Positions 34,411-46,960 of a DNA stretch of 64,000 nucleotides are shown in pieces (positions within the stretch are counted from its first letter, which is position 1; each line of letters begins with the position of its first letter). The position numbers and the translations under genes were made by a program. Origin of the DNA: Glandiceps talaboti (lineage: Eukaryota > Hemichordata > Enteropneusta > Spengelidae); contig NC_135555.1 in the NCBI RefSeq assembly GCF_964340395.1, positions 16,037,246 through 16,101,245 of the forward strand, in the 5' to 3' direction. Under the pieces are notes generated by a model, which was not told the DNA's origin, searched no databases, and was given only the letters and a program-made list of their open reading frames with translations.

Positions 34411-37400
34411 GCAATCATTTTTGGTTGAAACCAATCAAATAAAGATACATGTACATGTACATTGTAAGCAAATTTTGCACAAAGATCAAATGACTATGGG
34501 TCTTAGATACACATGATATGTTACCATGTTCTGTGTTACATTAGTCAAAATCAGCCTTTTGGAAATTCTGGGTAAAGTCTACAATACACAATTGGTCTGT
34601 TAAAAGTCTAGGCAATAATGGTTTACGGTTAATTTTTACTTTCTCTTTTTATGGTTCAACAATTTGCTGTATGTCTACACAAAGAACTAGACAGTCTTAA
34701 TGACACAGATGTTCACATAATTTGCAATCAATGCTGACAGTCCTACACAGGCATCAGGGTATTCTGTCCTACAGCAGTTATTACTTTCAGTCTTACAACA
34801 CTTGAATTCTAGGTAACTGCAATAACATTTACGTCAAATGAGAGTATAAAAATAGGTTGATTTACAAATGTACATAACTAAAGTGTGCCAAGAGTAAATG
34901 TACAATGTAACATGTGCAGCAGCAGCATTACATAATTATTCAGCGTAGAAAGTTAACTCTTTGAGCAAGATTTTTTAGGTTCAATTTGCTCCTGATTTTT
35001 AATTTTCCGTAGCAAATGCTCCTAAAATTTAAATCTAAGGAGCAAAGTAAAATAATATACATAAAACTTTAATTCTCATCAACATTCATTGTGACAAATG
35101 GCATGTTTATCCAATTGAATAAAAATAATCATTAATGGTGTTGAATGACAATATAAAATCAAATCCCTATTATCAGGAAAATAGTCAATATCCAAGTGAG
35201 CGTCAAAATTTGTCCATTAAATGTGGGTGAAGATGAAATTTCACCAGCTGAATGCAAGTACATTGTATTTACAAAAATTCACCTGCGTTTGACCATTTTT
35301 TTACCTGCAAAAGCTAGTGATTACAGGCAACTTCCTTGGCTACGTGATGATGTAATTTCCACTAGATTATAGTAGATAATCATATGACACAATATACACT
35401 GCACACATATAATACACGTACATTGTATGTAGGTGGTGAAAATGTATTTCAGGTAACATGAATTAATTTGGCAGCATGTGGGCCTCTTCCATTACGAGAG
35501 ACTAATAATATATTTCATAATTGAAAAGAGTTATTTATCTACTATATACTCATAACATTCAAACTGTCACTGATGTACATATATATAAAAAGAAGAAAAG
35601 ACATTTACATTTGCATTGGTACAAGATGGTAAGCAACCATACTAACAATCCCTATCCAGACAAGCACTGTAATTCCAACCTGTTACATAACAATGTTGAA
35701 CATAACTGTTTTTATGAGCATAGAGTTTATGCAATGTTGTTGATGATCACCTCATTGCACCTGTATGAGAATTGTGTTAACGTACTTTCTATTCAATGTA
35801 TTTCTATCTTAACAATAGTTGAATTTACAATAATTTTTTTGTAAATAATTTTGAACTAGGCCAAGCCTAGGCCCCGCTTAGTTTTGTTCAGCGTCTTCTT
35901 TTTTCTTTCTTCTGTCTGCCATTTTCATAAGCTGTTTCTTAAATACAAACTGTACCCTTGCATTTAAACTTCTGTAACTCCATAGGCTTGTTTATTCTGG
36001 TGCAATGTAGCATTGTGAATCAATGTACATGTACATGTATGTGGCCACACCTTGGATTTTACAGATAACTCTTGCCATCTTCTTCTCAAGAACCAGCCAA
36101 CAGATTTTCTTGCAACTCAGATGTATCATGTGATATGGCTGGGCTGACTTCTATTAAGCTTATACAGCGCATCTTGATCTGTGTAGTGTTTGTCTGCAAA
36201 TAGCCACTTTGAAAATCAGTGGTGGCCATATTGGATTTTTTAATAAAACTTCAACAATATTCTTCTCCAGAACCAGTCAACCAATTGATACTTAACTTGG
36301 CAAGTACATGTACCATTAGCATGCATGTAGTGAATTCCAATGGTGCTTGCCCCCTCCACCACTCACGGAGAATACCCAAAACTAGCAGGCAACTCCCATA
36401 CATGTAGATGGTAATACAGGGAGTGTCTGCACTACAGGGGTTGGTCTTATGTCTTCTGGTATCGGAAAGGGTATATACATTTTGTACTTATCACACCCAA
36501 GGTCTAGCTAAAATCATCTCCACATTCCATGTTATAAAAAAATGACAGAGAAGGCAGTTGACAACTAGTACAAACAGAGAACAATGACTTAGTTTATTAT
36601 GCATATCCAGCTGGGGGGAGGGGGGCTTGTAAAAATAACCACAACTAATATTTGAATGACAATGTCTACACACTCATCAAACTCATAATTATCATAAAGC
36701 CATAGTTTTATTACCATCATGACTGAGCATACATGTAGACCACAGAGAGATATCCCATCCTATAGACTGAGCAGGGACTGGCTCAGTGGTCGGGCCCGGC
36801 CACCACCCACAATTGCCGACCTTGACTCAAAGACTTCCGACCCTAACATTTTTAATTGACGTAAATTTTTTCCCATCCTTCTCTCTTTGTTACTCTATTG
36901 TCATTGCCGACACAGACACTCCCCAGACACACATTTTCGAATAACAATACAAAAATATAATAAAGCTTCTTTGTTTTGAAAACCGTTTGTATGGCGTGTT
37001 GTGTTATTAGATACCATACAAATAATACAAGCAAATGAGGTATGAACTTGATTTCGGTTCAACAAAACCTTATGGCAATCTAAAGTGTGAACTTCACGGT
37101 TAAACTCACACTACATGTATGCTGCACCGCTTGTCTCCATGCTTACAAAATAGTGTTGCCGACATTGATTGTTTAAGCTGAAGTTGTAAGGTTGCCGACA
37201 TCACAAAAAGGAAGAAAAAAAGGAGAAATCAGATGTCGCAAAGTGTATAAAACCTACCAAGATTCACTAAGTCTATCCACTTCATGATTGACTACACAAC
37301 AAGTAAGAGCTGAGCTATAATACTATTCACTAAACTGCATATGTAAGACACTTTGAATTAGCGACTTGTTCTTTTAGCGATCACAGCTCAACCATTGTTT

Positions 37401-37850
37401 TAGCGAAGTGTTAATTTAGCGACCTAGCCACATGTGTCAAAACACAATGCTAGTGCCTACGCGTTGTTGACGGCCCGTTTGAGTTTATCCGGTTAATTGT
37501 TTATGAACATACCATTACAAAGCATGACAGCCTTTGAGTGCTGCTTTAATGTGTTGATAAACTGTGAATGTGTTGATAAACTGCTAGTCATTTGAGTTAG
37601 ACCTTTATTAGATACTAATGAGAATAAATCTGTCTTCACTTTCACATCTTTATTAAAATTTGACGGAAAACAGGTCGAAGGGCGAAAACCCAAGCTGTCA
37701 AATTTCTTTTTGTTTTCTTTCTATAAATTCGGGTAGTTTTTTTACAGTAAGTCAGAATACAATTTGCTTTCATGCTGATTACAACTACTAGTACTATCAA
37801 ACTGTTCCACTTCAACATCGCTATGCTACATTATATACAATATCGAAGAG
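34411..37850. other. Putative intron 1, no gene seen
   Basis: AT-rich DNA. Diverged units sharing CTTCTTCTC(A/C)AGAACCAG(C/T)CAAC occur at about 36050-36320. The stretch 37340-37450 has TTAGCGA words, possibly the edge of the dead transposon that follows. Confidence 0.5.
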
Positions 37851-37867
37851 AGCCAGCATAGTCTTCC

Positions 37868-39066
37868 TTGTGTCTACCAGATCCAAACGACAAGAAATCC
37901 AGTGAAAGTGTTGAACTCGTTGCTGCCATGAACAAAGCCATCACTGATGACATGTTATCTACACAACAATCTGATCCCCAGTTCAAAGTTGACAAACTGA
38001 ATCGAAAGTGTCTACGGTCATACTCGTATTATGATGATGAAACTAGAGCAAAGATCGGGCGTTATGCAGTCAAAAATGTTTGTAGCAGAGCTGTTGCTCA
38101 TTTCAGTAACTACTTGGCAAAAAACTGAACGAGAGTAACGTTCGAGGTATGAAGTCTGCGTACGTGAAGGCCAAGAAAACTTCAAGAGTTGATGTCATTT
38201 CCGAGTTACCCGTGGTAATCGAGGTCACGCTCGCCTGCTCGGTCGACACGAGGGAGAGCTTGTTGACTGTGTCAACACCATCAGATCCAAGGGCAGCATT
38301 GTGGCAGCATTGTCAACAGGAAAATCCTGATTGCTGCTGGTAAGGGACTTTTATTGAAGAGAAATCATTCAGCACTACAAGAGTTCGGGGCCACATAAAT
38401 CTTACCTGAAGCTGGGCTCAGTCATTTCTACATCGTTACGGTTATGTCAAGCGTAAAGGTACAAAGACAGCGTGAAAACTTCCTACTAACTTCACGCAGT
38501 TAAAGGCTGATTACCTCAGCAGAATTGCTGATCATGTGAAAAGCAACACAATACCTGAAGACCTCGTCATTAATTTTGATCAAACCGGTGTTAATATTGT
38601 TCATACCTCAGACTGGACACTCGAAAAAGAAGGATCGAAACAAGTGCCAATTATTGGACTTGATAAATGGCAAATGACTGCTGTCGTAGGGTGTGCAATG
38701 AATGGTACGTTATTGCCACCTTAGCTGCTCTACAAGGGGAAAACTGAAAAGTGTCATCCTCGATTCAACTTTCCCCAGGACTGGGATATCTGGCACTCAG
38801 AAAACCATTGGAGCAATGAATCGACGATGTGTCTTTACATGGACACAGTTACCGCTCCTTATCTCAACTCATCACGAAACTGCCTCGGCTTAGCTGATGA
38901 TTACCCCGCTGTTGTGATCATGGACGTTTTCCATGCTCACCGATGTGACTTGGTGCTGAGAAAACTGCAAGAGATTGGTTCTAGAATTGTGTCTGTGCCT
39001 GCCAGTTGTCAGGGTTCTCCGCAGGCCATTTTAGGGATGCTCAGCGCGACGCTATCATTCTACTGA
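37868..39066 (+). pseudogene. Dead pogo/DDE_1-type transposase
   Basis: Frames on the plus strand reproduce a DDE_1-family transposase of the pogo/Tigger type in order. The N-terminal half includes AKIGRYAVKN and RAVAHFSNYLAKN (to 38128). A broken middle follows. The catalytic core has LVINFDQTGVN, TSDWTLEKEGSKQVP, LLYKGKTEKCHPRFNFPQDW, HWSNESTM and VVIMDVFHAHRCD. The first two catalytic Asp are visible; the third (usually in an LQPLD context) is gone because homology stops after SVPASCQG. Defects include TGA at 38126, frameshifts between 38200 and 38500, and an in-frame TAG at 38722 where Gln is expected. Inactive. Confidence 0.85.
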
Positions 39067-39135
39067 GCGACGCTTGAGTGGTTGCGCGACACTATCATTC
39101 TACTGAGCGACGCTTGAGTGGTTGCGCGACACTAT
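39044..39135. repeat. 40-bp tandem repeat at the breakpoint of the dead transposase
   Basis: GCGCGAC(G/A)CTATCATTCTAC, then TGAGCGACGCTTGAGTGGTT, is present 2.3 times. It starts just where transposase homology is lost. Confidence 0.9.
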
Positions 39136-39666
39136 TGTTCCAAGAAGCATCGGTCATTGTACTTGGATGCCAATCATATATTCTTACTTCAAACCACTGC
39201 GAAATGCTCGTGGTTGTCTTGTAAATTATTACTGAACAACGGAAACATTTAGCACATTCCTCCTTTGACATTGCCGTGCATCGATAGAAGCACGGGTTTC
39301 TCCTTTACACTAGCGAGAAAAATCAACACATTCCCCATTGAGTTATTACCGACTGCGATACCCACATAACAGGTGATTGTTGTAAGCTGTGAAATAGCCG
39401 GCCCATTCTCTGTACAGTAATTGTTTGGCGTAATTGTTCGCAGTAACAATTTCACAACTTCAACTTTTGAGTGCTAACGATCCCTTTCCAACGTCATATA
39501 GGTGAAAGAATCATTCACATGTCGGCCTTACTGACATAGTAACAATTAGCGACGGTCACAAACTACTCTTGCGAACGTTGAATTTGTGAAAGACTGTCCC
39601 ATGTGTGAAACACGTTCTGTTGATTTCTTTCCGTAGAGCTTTAGCGGCTGCCGACAAATCATACAA

Positions 39667-39894
39667 ATGGTAAATTCAGCAATAAATAAGGGGATTTTTA
39701 GGAACCCCCTGACTACAGTTAGTATCTACTGCGAGATCGACAATATGTCCAACACAAGCCAGCGCTCTATATTGACATTTTTTCCGAAGTCCACGCAATC
39801 TAAGCGTAAACCTATGGATGAACTCAGCGAGTCACCTTCGAAGATCGTGAGATGTAACACCGGTCCCGGGAGAAGGAAAAGTGGTTTCGACTAA
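39667..39894 (+). pseudogene. hAT-type N-terminal remnant
   Basis: A 75-codon frame includes SILTFFPKSTQSKRKPMDEL, then a stop. The 'FF-K...KRK' opening resembles N-termini of hAT-type/KIAA1586-like transposase-derived proteins and the start of the better copy at 41560. It may be a separate, truncated insertion. Confidence 0.45.
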
Positions 39895-41559
39895 GTGTGG
39901 TTGGTAGACACTCAATGGTTGCATCAAACTCCTGGCTGAAAAGTAAGTTTTATTTATGTCTTCTAAATCGTGTTGGACTTTTCCTGTCCCTAAATCATGT
40001 GAAATCTGCGGTCTTGACTTTGGAGCGTTCCACCAATCATGCATGTTTACGTCAGTGGGAAGGGGAAAGGTCGTGAACTTTGATGACGTAGTGCATACCA
40101 TATACAATGTACGGTAACCGCGTGTTCAATGCAGAATGGAATTGAAACTTTGACCTTTCTAAAACATCAATACAATGATCGTGGGGTTGCAGTAAACGAA
40201 TCTGGTACCTTGTTACTCGTTGTTTTACAACCATTCCTTATGTGAAATGACCAAACACGATGTAAAATACAAGGTGCTAAAATTACATGATTGTCTCACC
40301 GTGGTAAGAGTAGGAGAAAACATGGACCGGGCCCGTTATGCAAGCTACTTTCCTGTTTTGTTTTCAACTTGTGTTATCATGTTATGGCCGAACATAGTCT
40401 ATACTCGCCAATTATGGTTCGATTTGCAAGCTAAAGTTAATATTGCTATAAAAAACAAATTACATAATTTGTAGGTTTTATCTATTTATCTCAGAGGTTG
40501 TAAGTTTGAAAGTCGCTATTTCTGAAGTTATATATATATTTTTTCACACTTGTAGGGATGCTGTGTTATTTGTGTGGCAAGCATGATTTGAGGGCCTCAA
40601 AAAAAGAAGAGGCACCTCAATGTATCCAATCACCATTAGCAGCGTGCAGTAGCAGATTTGTAAAATTGTGTGTGTACATGTATTTTTCAGAAAAGAAAGA
40701 ACTTGTTTGAATTAAAAAGGAATAATTTTGTTTAAATTGAAATACTTGTTGTGTTCTTGTCTTCTGGTATGTTGTTTATGTCTGAGTCAGTATGCAAATC
40801 AATATGTAAATTAATGCAAATCAATATGTACATTAATATGCAAATGAGGAGCAACTCTATTAAAAAATCATGGGGAGAACCCTGGTTGTACAGGTGTATT
40901 CCAGCCCCTAGATTTAACCGCAAATGCCAAATTCAAGCAGTATATGACCGAATGCTTTTCTGACTGGTATGCTGAGGAAATCTGCAGTGAGGTGGATGAA
41001 AACGATCCCGTCATCAATTTGACGCTGTCACGAATTAAGCCACTACACTCCAACTGGCTACTGAACTCTTTCGATTGCTGTGGAATAGACTCATTACTAC
41101 ATGTATAGATTGATGCACACAGTAATAGTACTCCCGTAGACTATGCAAACTTTTTCTGTCCACTGAACTTACAAGTACATGTTTCGAGCTTCACTGCAGT
41201 GTATTTACCAGACTTCATTTTTGTCTGATTTGACAGAGAACAATTCCTTTCAAGTTATTTCGTGTGGTCTTATTTATTTTTACAGTACAGACAATTTAAA
41301 TTTGAAACCACAATTATGTGTCATAAATCGTTCATAATATCGATGTTATGTCCGTTTATGTGTGTAGACTTGTACTGTATGTGTGGCATGTGCATGTGTG
41401 GTACGGTATATTGATGTTTTCATTGCCGTCCATTTTGAATATATTATTTCAACACACTCTATCAATAGCGGCAATTTCAATTAGTGAACCTACACTGTTT
41501 GCTAATTTCGCTAAAATAACATGATTTACCGTATGTCCGTACATCATATCCTTAGACCG

Positions 41560-42620
41560 ATATTTCTCCGTGCCAAAATCTAAACGCAAGTTGCCAGTAG
41601 CTGATGAAAACGAAGATCCAGTGACAAAAAAGGCAAAGACATGCAACATTGAATCCCCATCGTCAAAGGCAAAACAAGCAACTAGTTTTCGTCAGGAGTG
41701 GGTGAAGGGGTGAGAGACATGGCTTTACTATCGTGCCGGTGAAGGCATGTACATGTACTGCAGGCTCTGTCAAAAATATAACAAACGTCCCTACGACAGA
41801 GAAACATGGAACAAGACACCAAGCAGACGTCTTAGATTGGTAGCTGTCAAGGAACACGAACAAAGTGCAGCCCACTATGATGCCGTCAAGCTAGATGTAA
41901 TCGTTGCTTCCAGTCAAAACATGGCGAGGTCATTCAAACAGAGGTGGAGCAAGATGCGATAGTATCGGCTTTCAAGTGTTTATACCATCTCGCTAAACAA
42001 CGTATCCTGCACACGACAAACTTAGAGCCATTACTAGATTTATTGACAGAACTTGGTCTGTCAGTAAAAGAAGACATTAACATTGCAAAGAATGTTACAT
42101 ATTGCAGTGACAAATCAGTACAAGAAATGCTGTTAATACTGTCTGCCAAACTTGAAGAAGCTACAATCAAAGAACTCAAAAGATCAGAGTTTTTTGCCAT
42201 AATGCTTGATGAAACTTCAGATGTGCGTGTACACGAACAATTGACATTGAACTGTCGCTATTTAGATGAACAGGGACAACTATGCATAAAGTTTCTTAAA
42301 TTAATCGAGCCACTGAAATCAGATGGAAGTTCGGGTGAGGAAGTTCAAGTGAGTCATCAACCATTTCACTGAATGCTGAAAACATAACAACGCATGTCAT
42401 ATCACTCTGCCATCAAAAAGAAATGAACTTTGATCAGATGGTGCAGAAATTATGACAGGGAAGAACAACGGTGTCGTGAAATGGTTACAAAATGTTGCTA
42501 TATCTGCAATTGGTATTCACTGCTGTGCACAGACTTCAACTTGCAGCTCAACAAGCAGCAATGGAAGTAATCATGAAGAAATTCTACACTGACTTGCGAC
42601 GACTTTTTCAACAATAGTCC
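41560..42620 (+). pseudogene. Dead hAT-type transposase (zinc finger plus core)
   Basis: Starts YFSVPKSKRKLPVADENED. Then FRQEWVKG-stop and a finger-like CRLCQKYNKRP...HEQSAAHYD (C-x2-C...H). After a frame shift near 41940 comes a core with KRSEFFAIMLDETSDVRVHE and LTLNCRYLDEQGQ, then further broken pieces: MTGKNNGVVKWLQN and CCAHRLQLAAQQA in shifted frames. These are hallmark hAT transposase segments (the D of LDETSD; the H-x-LQLA region). At least one stop (41711), two frameshifts and a truncated C-terminus make it inactive. Confidence 0.82.
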
Positions 42621-44300
42621 AGTGTAAATGGCAGGCCATATCACACCTTGTGGAGGCTTTTACTGTAACAACTATTTCACCTAATTAATTATGCACACAT
42701 ATAATTCTAGGCTAACCAATAGGGTTTGGGGTTTGGTTTTTCATCAATACGGACCAGTACTGCACCAACATTTCTTCCTGCATTTTGGCGTGACCTTTGA
42801 CCTAGTTCATGTATCTCATCATCTACAATGCATACATTAAGCTAAATAAGCATTTCCTGTCCATTTCCGAGTTGTTTACACTCACTGTGACTCAGGGAGA
42901 GTTGCTAGCTATCCGACATGTTTTGACTAAATTTTCCGACCATTTTGAAGTTTACAACTGGTGGAAGACCCCAACAAGATACAAATTGTATATAGTATTT
43001 TAGGTAAATGCTTACATAGTCTTGTCGTGTATTTTGTTGTTCTATGGCATGAAAAGAAGAATTGATTGCGTAAGCTGTCCATTCTTTGCGATTGTTGCAG
43101 TGCGCTTTGAGTACAGTGTTTCATTCGTCACGGTTGTATCCCGATTTTTTATCACGTTTTAATATTTTAGGTTGAAAAAAAACAGGTATTTGTTTTATAC
43201 AACAATAATGGGTGTTAATTCTTTTGCAATTTTTATTCAATAATAGTCATCGTCAAATAACATTACCCTTTCCGAAAAACTGCAACAGTGAGTATACTTC
43301 AATGGTTGTAGGAACATATGTATGTGTTTACATACGCACGTGTATATGGACGTATGTACGTGCATATGTACGTGTACATGTATGTACTTGTGTACATTAT
43401 AGTGCATCATTTCACAGTATTTAACAGCAAAAATTGTATTTACATATGTACAAGTACTAATTAATTACCGGTAGATAAGAATGCTAGCATGGGTTTCCAA
43501 ATGTTGTGATTGAACTTGACTTTTTTGGCAATGTGCCAAAGGTACATTTACACATATTATTGTGAGTCTATGGGGTGGTACATACTATATGTATGTTGTT
43601 ACATGTACATGTTGCTGAAGTACTAGCCAAAGCCCACAAATAGTAGCATATGCACATATTTAGTACTGCTTACCACATGATTTAGACTTGGCATGCAATC
43701 CGAATTAGTCCCATGCACAACATTTTCTTAGCTAAGTAGAAGTTTTGTGCTTGGATCAACTTGTGACAGTTACTATGGTTCATGTTTATTACAACACAGG
43801 ATATGTCAGTTGTTGGTGGGGGGGGGGTGCATATTCCATCAATCAGATTCCACAATTCCATTAATATTTTGTATAAAAAATATCCCTGTAATAATATAAT
43901 GGTACATCTGAAGTACATGGTTATATTATTTACAGAATGGTATGACCATTCGTCTAATAGCTATGCACATGATCATGGCCATGATATATGTGCTGACACA
44001 ACGTGACCTTCAAAGTTCCCCGACTTCCTGTATATTGTACGTTTCAAAGTTTGAACACATTGGTATTTCGTTTATTCTTATTTATAAATCATTAATAAAG
44101 TGGACACAGTTCGTTACTATTAATTAACAATTTACTAGCAGGCATCTTGTTTCTAACACAGTAGTAGCACAGACACGTGAATCTGGCAGGGATCACTGTA
44201 TTGTTGTCATTCCCTCTTTGTCCCTCGTACTCTTTTGTTTACAAATGTCAACACCGTTCAGTTGCAGTTGAAATCGTTCGTAAACACTTTTCAATAAAAT
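42621..44300. other. Putative intron 1, no gene seen
   Basis: Non-coding. A degenerate TACGTR/ACATRT microsatellite lies at 43314-43395 and a G run at 43818-43828. No exon supported. Confidence 0.5.
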
Positions 44301-44521
44301 AGTGGATTTTGGTGCTACCGACGTTCCTTGGCAGAATTGCCTCCCCTATGCAATGCACACGATGTTGACAAATGGCCCTCGCCAGCTACATACATAGACT
44401 GCATTTCTGAGGCAGAGAGGGCGACAGCATCGTGCTCATATTCTAGCAACTCTTGTACATTAGACGTATCGACGACTGTCTGAAAAGTGAAATACACAGA
44501 GTTAACGTTTCTAATACTTAC

Positions 44522-44597
44522 AGCTGAGGACTTTATCCATGCGTTGTCTACAGGCATAGTCAAGAACCCATCCTTCGACTTGATATACATCTGCCAT
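44522..44597 (-). CDS. TINF2: Candidate first coding exon of the TIN2-like gene
   Basis: On the minus strand an ATG with A at -3 and G at +4 opens a frame for MADVYQVEGWVLDYACRQRM and five more residues, then one base before the donor CAGCT|GTAAGT. That leaves phase 1, exactly what exon 2 (28023, starting with two leftover bases TC) needs; the split codon becomes TTC (Phe). Joined, the CDS is 5430 nt, a multiple of three. It lies at the edge of a CpG-rich promoter-like stretch. Against it: intron 1 would be 16.5 kb, phase agreement alone has a one-in-three chance, and I recognise no homology in these 25 residues. Confidence 0.5.
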
Positions 44598-44599
44598 TA

Positions 44600-44930
44600 T
44601 CTTTAACTTGTGTTCAAATTGGGTTCCACAGTTGTTGGGTAATGGGTAAACGTAAAACTACTCCACCGGTGGAGTCGTCGACAACGGCCCCGTGCCTGGC
44701 GACACACAAATGTCTACGCCGTATGGCTCTCGTCGACGGAACTCTGAACTTGAAGCTGTCAAAATCGAACCCCCGCTGTAAAAAGTTGGATAGTATAACA
44801 TCTAGGCATGTTGAAGTTTTCAGCACCAAGTTGACTCTTGAAAGGGTGTCAACAGTATTTTTCGAAGTCTTCGCCGGAAGTGACTAAAAGGTCCGCCAAC
44901 GAGTGACGTTTCAACAAACGCATGCGTACA
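44600..44930 (-). promoter_or_regulatory. CpG-rich promoter-like stretch
   Basis: This stretch is visibly denser in CpG than the rest of the window (ACCGGTGG, GTCGTCGACAACGG, CTCGTCGACGG, CCCCGTG, TCGCCGG). It contains CCGGAAGTGAC at 44874-44884 (ETS/GABP type), TGACGTT at 44904-44910 (CRE half) and CGCATGCG at 44919-44926 (NRF1-type core). That combination is typical of TATA-less housekeeping promoters and lies just upstream of the candidate first exon. An 81-codon plus-strand frame at 44642 overlaps it; I recognise nothing in it. Confidence 0.55.
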
Positions 44931-44934
44931 CAAA

Positions 44935-46000
44935 GACTCCCACCCATAATGCGTCACCAAGCTAACCGATAATCTATGCAAAAATGATAAATTGTAAAAA
45001 GTCAATATAGAATTTAAACAATAACACTGTTAATCAAAATTATGCAATTAAAATTTACCAGTAAAAAGACAAACAATCTATCAAAGTCAGTTTACTAGTT
45101 CAGCGTAACATGTACGTCAGATAAGAGGAATATCCAACCCTGTAGGCTCTAAAGTATATGCAAATCAGATTCTTGCTATGCAGGATGTAACGACTTTTTT
45201 ATTTGGCGCCCGCGTTTTTTGTAAACATTCAGGCCGTAAATTATGATAATAAAGCAATGCCTGTAAAGGATTTTGATGTGAATATTTTAGATTGCCAAAT
45301 ATAGTGACGTTTATATTTATAGTTCGTTTTTATCATACAGAAAACCAAATCATTCAAATGGTAGGCCACCATCTGTATGATGTTGTGATATGACCATGCA
45401 TAAATTGTATAGTACACATGTGCACGATTTCTGTATAACGTTCACTCTTTTTCATAATAAATAATAAAAATAAAGTATCTTGTTTGTAAAGATGGTTATA
45501 AACGGGTAATCTGCAAATGAATATTTTGCATGTGGTCATTTTTTTAAATTTGAACTTACGTCTGAACTTGCATGTTTTTGAAAGGTATAATCTCATGCTA
45601 TAAGAGTACTGTTGAAGATTGCGTTCCATATGATACCTAAAAGAATATCAAGTTCTGAATGTGAGCCAAACACTATTCTTTTATTCAAGTACCACGTTCT
45701 CTTGTGTAAATCAATAAATCCCATCTCATAATTAGAAAATATGCATAGGCCTTACAGTGTGCATGTATACGTACTCTGTACAAGTTTATCATGCTTATAG
45801 CTTACCATTGGCTAGGTCGACAGAAGAAAAAGAAGGCCACTATATAATCATGATAAATGTATTCATAGAATCTAAGACAAGCAACACTTATTTCAACAAT
45901 CACTCATTGTGTGTTGGTCGCCTGTGATTGAATGTCACTGTTTTTTATTTATAAGTGCCAAAAGTTAAGAATGAACAGTGACTGGCCTGCGAACAACTAT
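44935..46000. other. No gene seen
   Basis: AT-rich DNA upstream of the putative promoter. The short open frames have no recognisable domain. Confidence 0.5.
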
Positions 46001-46004
46001 TGGT

Positions 46005-46122
46005 CACAACACAACACAACACAACACAACACAACACAACACTACACTACACTACACTACACTACACTACACTACACTACACTACACTACACAACACAAC
46101 ACAACACAACACAACACAACAC
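46005..46122. repeat. Pentanucleotide array (ACAAC)n-(ACTAC)n-(ACAAC)n
   Basis: Symmetric arrangement: ACAAC units, then about 12 ACTAC units, then ACAAC units. Frames in it only give Thr/His/Asn-rich peptides. Confidence 0.95.
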
Positions 46123-46463
46123 TTCTGTGTAGTAAACTTCAGATGTTGCTATTCAGCAAAAGTTCACACATGTGCAATTTCCATCTGGTCACACGATGAT
46201 TCAACAAAGCCTCAATTCAAGGACAGTGTGATGTAACGAGGACTGATTGACACTCAGTAGTCTTGAAAAGGAAACAAAACGGCAATACATGATGAGAATA
46301 TGTAAACCCACATGTCTAATCATTTTCCTGGTGTTCTTCATTAAAAATAACATGCGTTGTATTTTTTGAAGTAGTGGTTCTAGTAGGTGCCAATACTGTT
46401 ATAGTCACTGAACGTATTATTTGAAAAAAGTTGGAACTTGGGCATTCATATATAAATTTAAGG

Positions 46464-46960
46464 TAGTCTTGCGGCTAGACGTTCGGGCTTTCTTTCTATA
46501 CTATAAGCGAACGGAGTTCGCAGTGAGGGCTTGCCCGAACAGTCTATCAAATGTCATTTTCAGACCGGACATTCCATTGAGATTACGTTAAGCGATGGGT
46601 TGCTTGGCTCATACATGCATATATATACTTTAATATATTCAATCTCTGTATGCAGGTGTTGACAAACACATTGACGTCATTACTATGTCATCGGTTTATG
46701 GTGATTGTTAGTTTGATGAGTGTGTAGACGTTGTCATTCACACATTTTACAAGCCCCTCCTTAAGATGAATATGCATGAAAATTGTCCATTGTCCTCTGT
46801 TTGTGCTTGTTGCTAATGTGGTTCTCTGATTGGCAGTTATTTATATCCTGAACTGCAGAGATGACATTCTCTAGACCTTGGATGTTCCATCCTCGATAGC
46901 GATGTTCGGTCGTGTGTCGTATTGTATCGGAAGAACGTCCGAGGTCTAGCAGATAGACTA
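46464..46960. mobile_element. Possible TIR element, about 500 bp
   Basis: The left end TAGTCTTGCGGCTAGACGTT and right end (read inverted) TAGTCTATCTGCTAGACCTC match imperfectly. A local hairpin, TTCGGGC...GCCCGAA, lies at the left end. No coding capacity and no checked target duplication. Confidence 0.5.

Noticed and set aside
41560-42620. Active hAT transposase or domesticated gene
   Set aside because: A stop at 41711, frameshifts near 41940 and after 42370, and a missing C-terminus rule out an intact product.
44315-44590. Minus-strand 91-codon frame across the donor of the candidate exon 1
   Set aside because: It is in another frame from the ATG in best context and reads through a consensus GTAAGT donor. 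Splicing to the TTTTCAG 42 bp on would need an implausibly short intron and gives an early stop.
44642-44887. Plus-strand 81-codon frame starting MGKRKTTPPV as a divergent gene
   Set aside because: No recognised domain, no splice context, and it overlaps the putative promoter only 45 bp from the opposite-strand ATG. CpG-rich DNA has few stops by chance. Not excluded completely.
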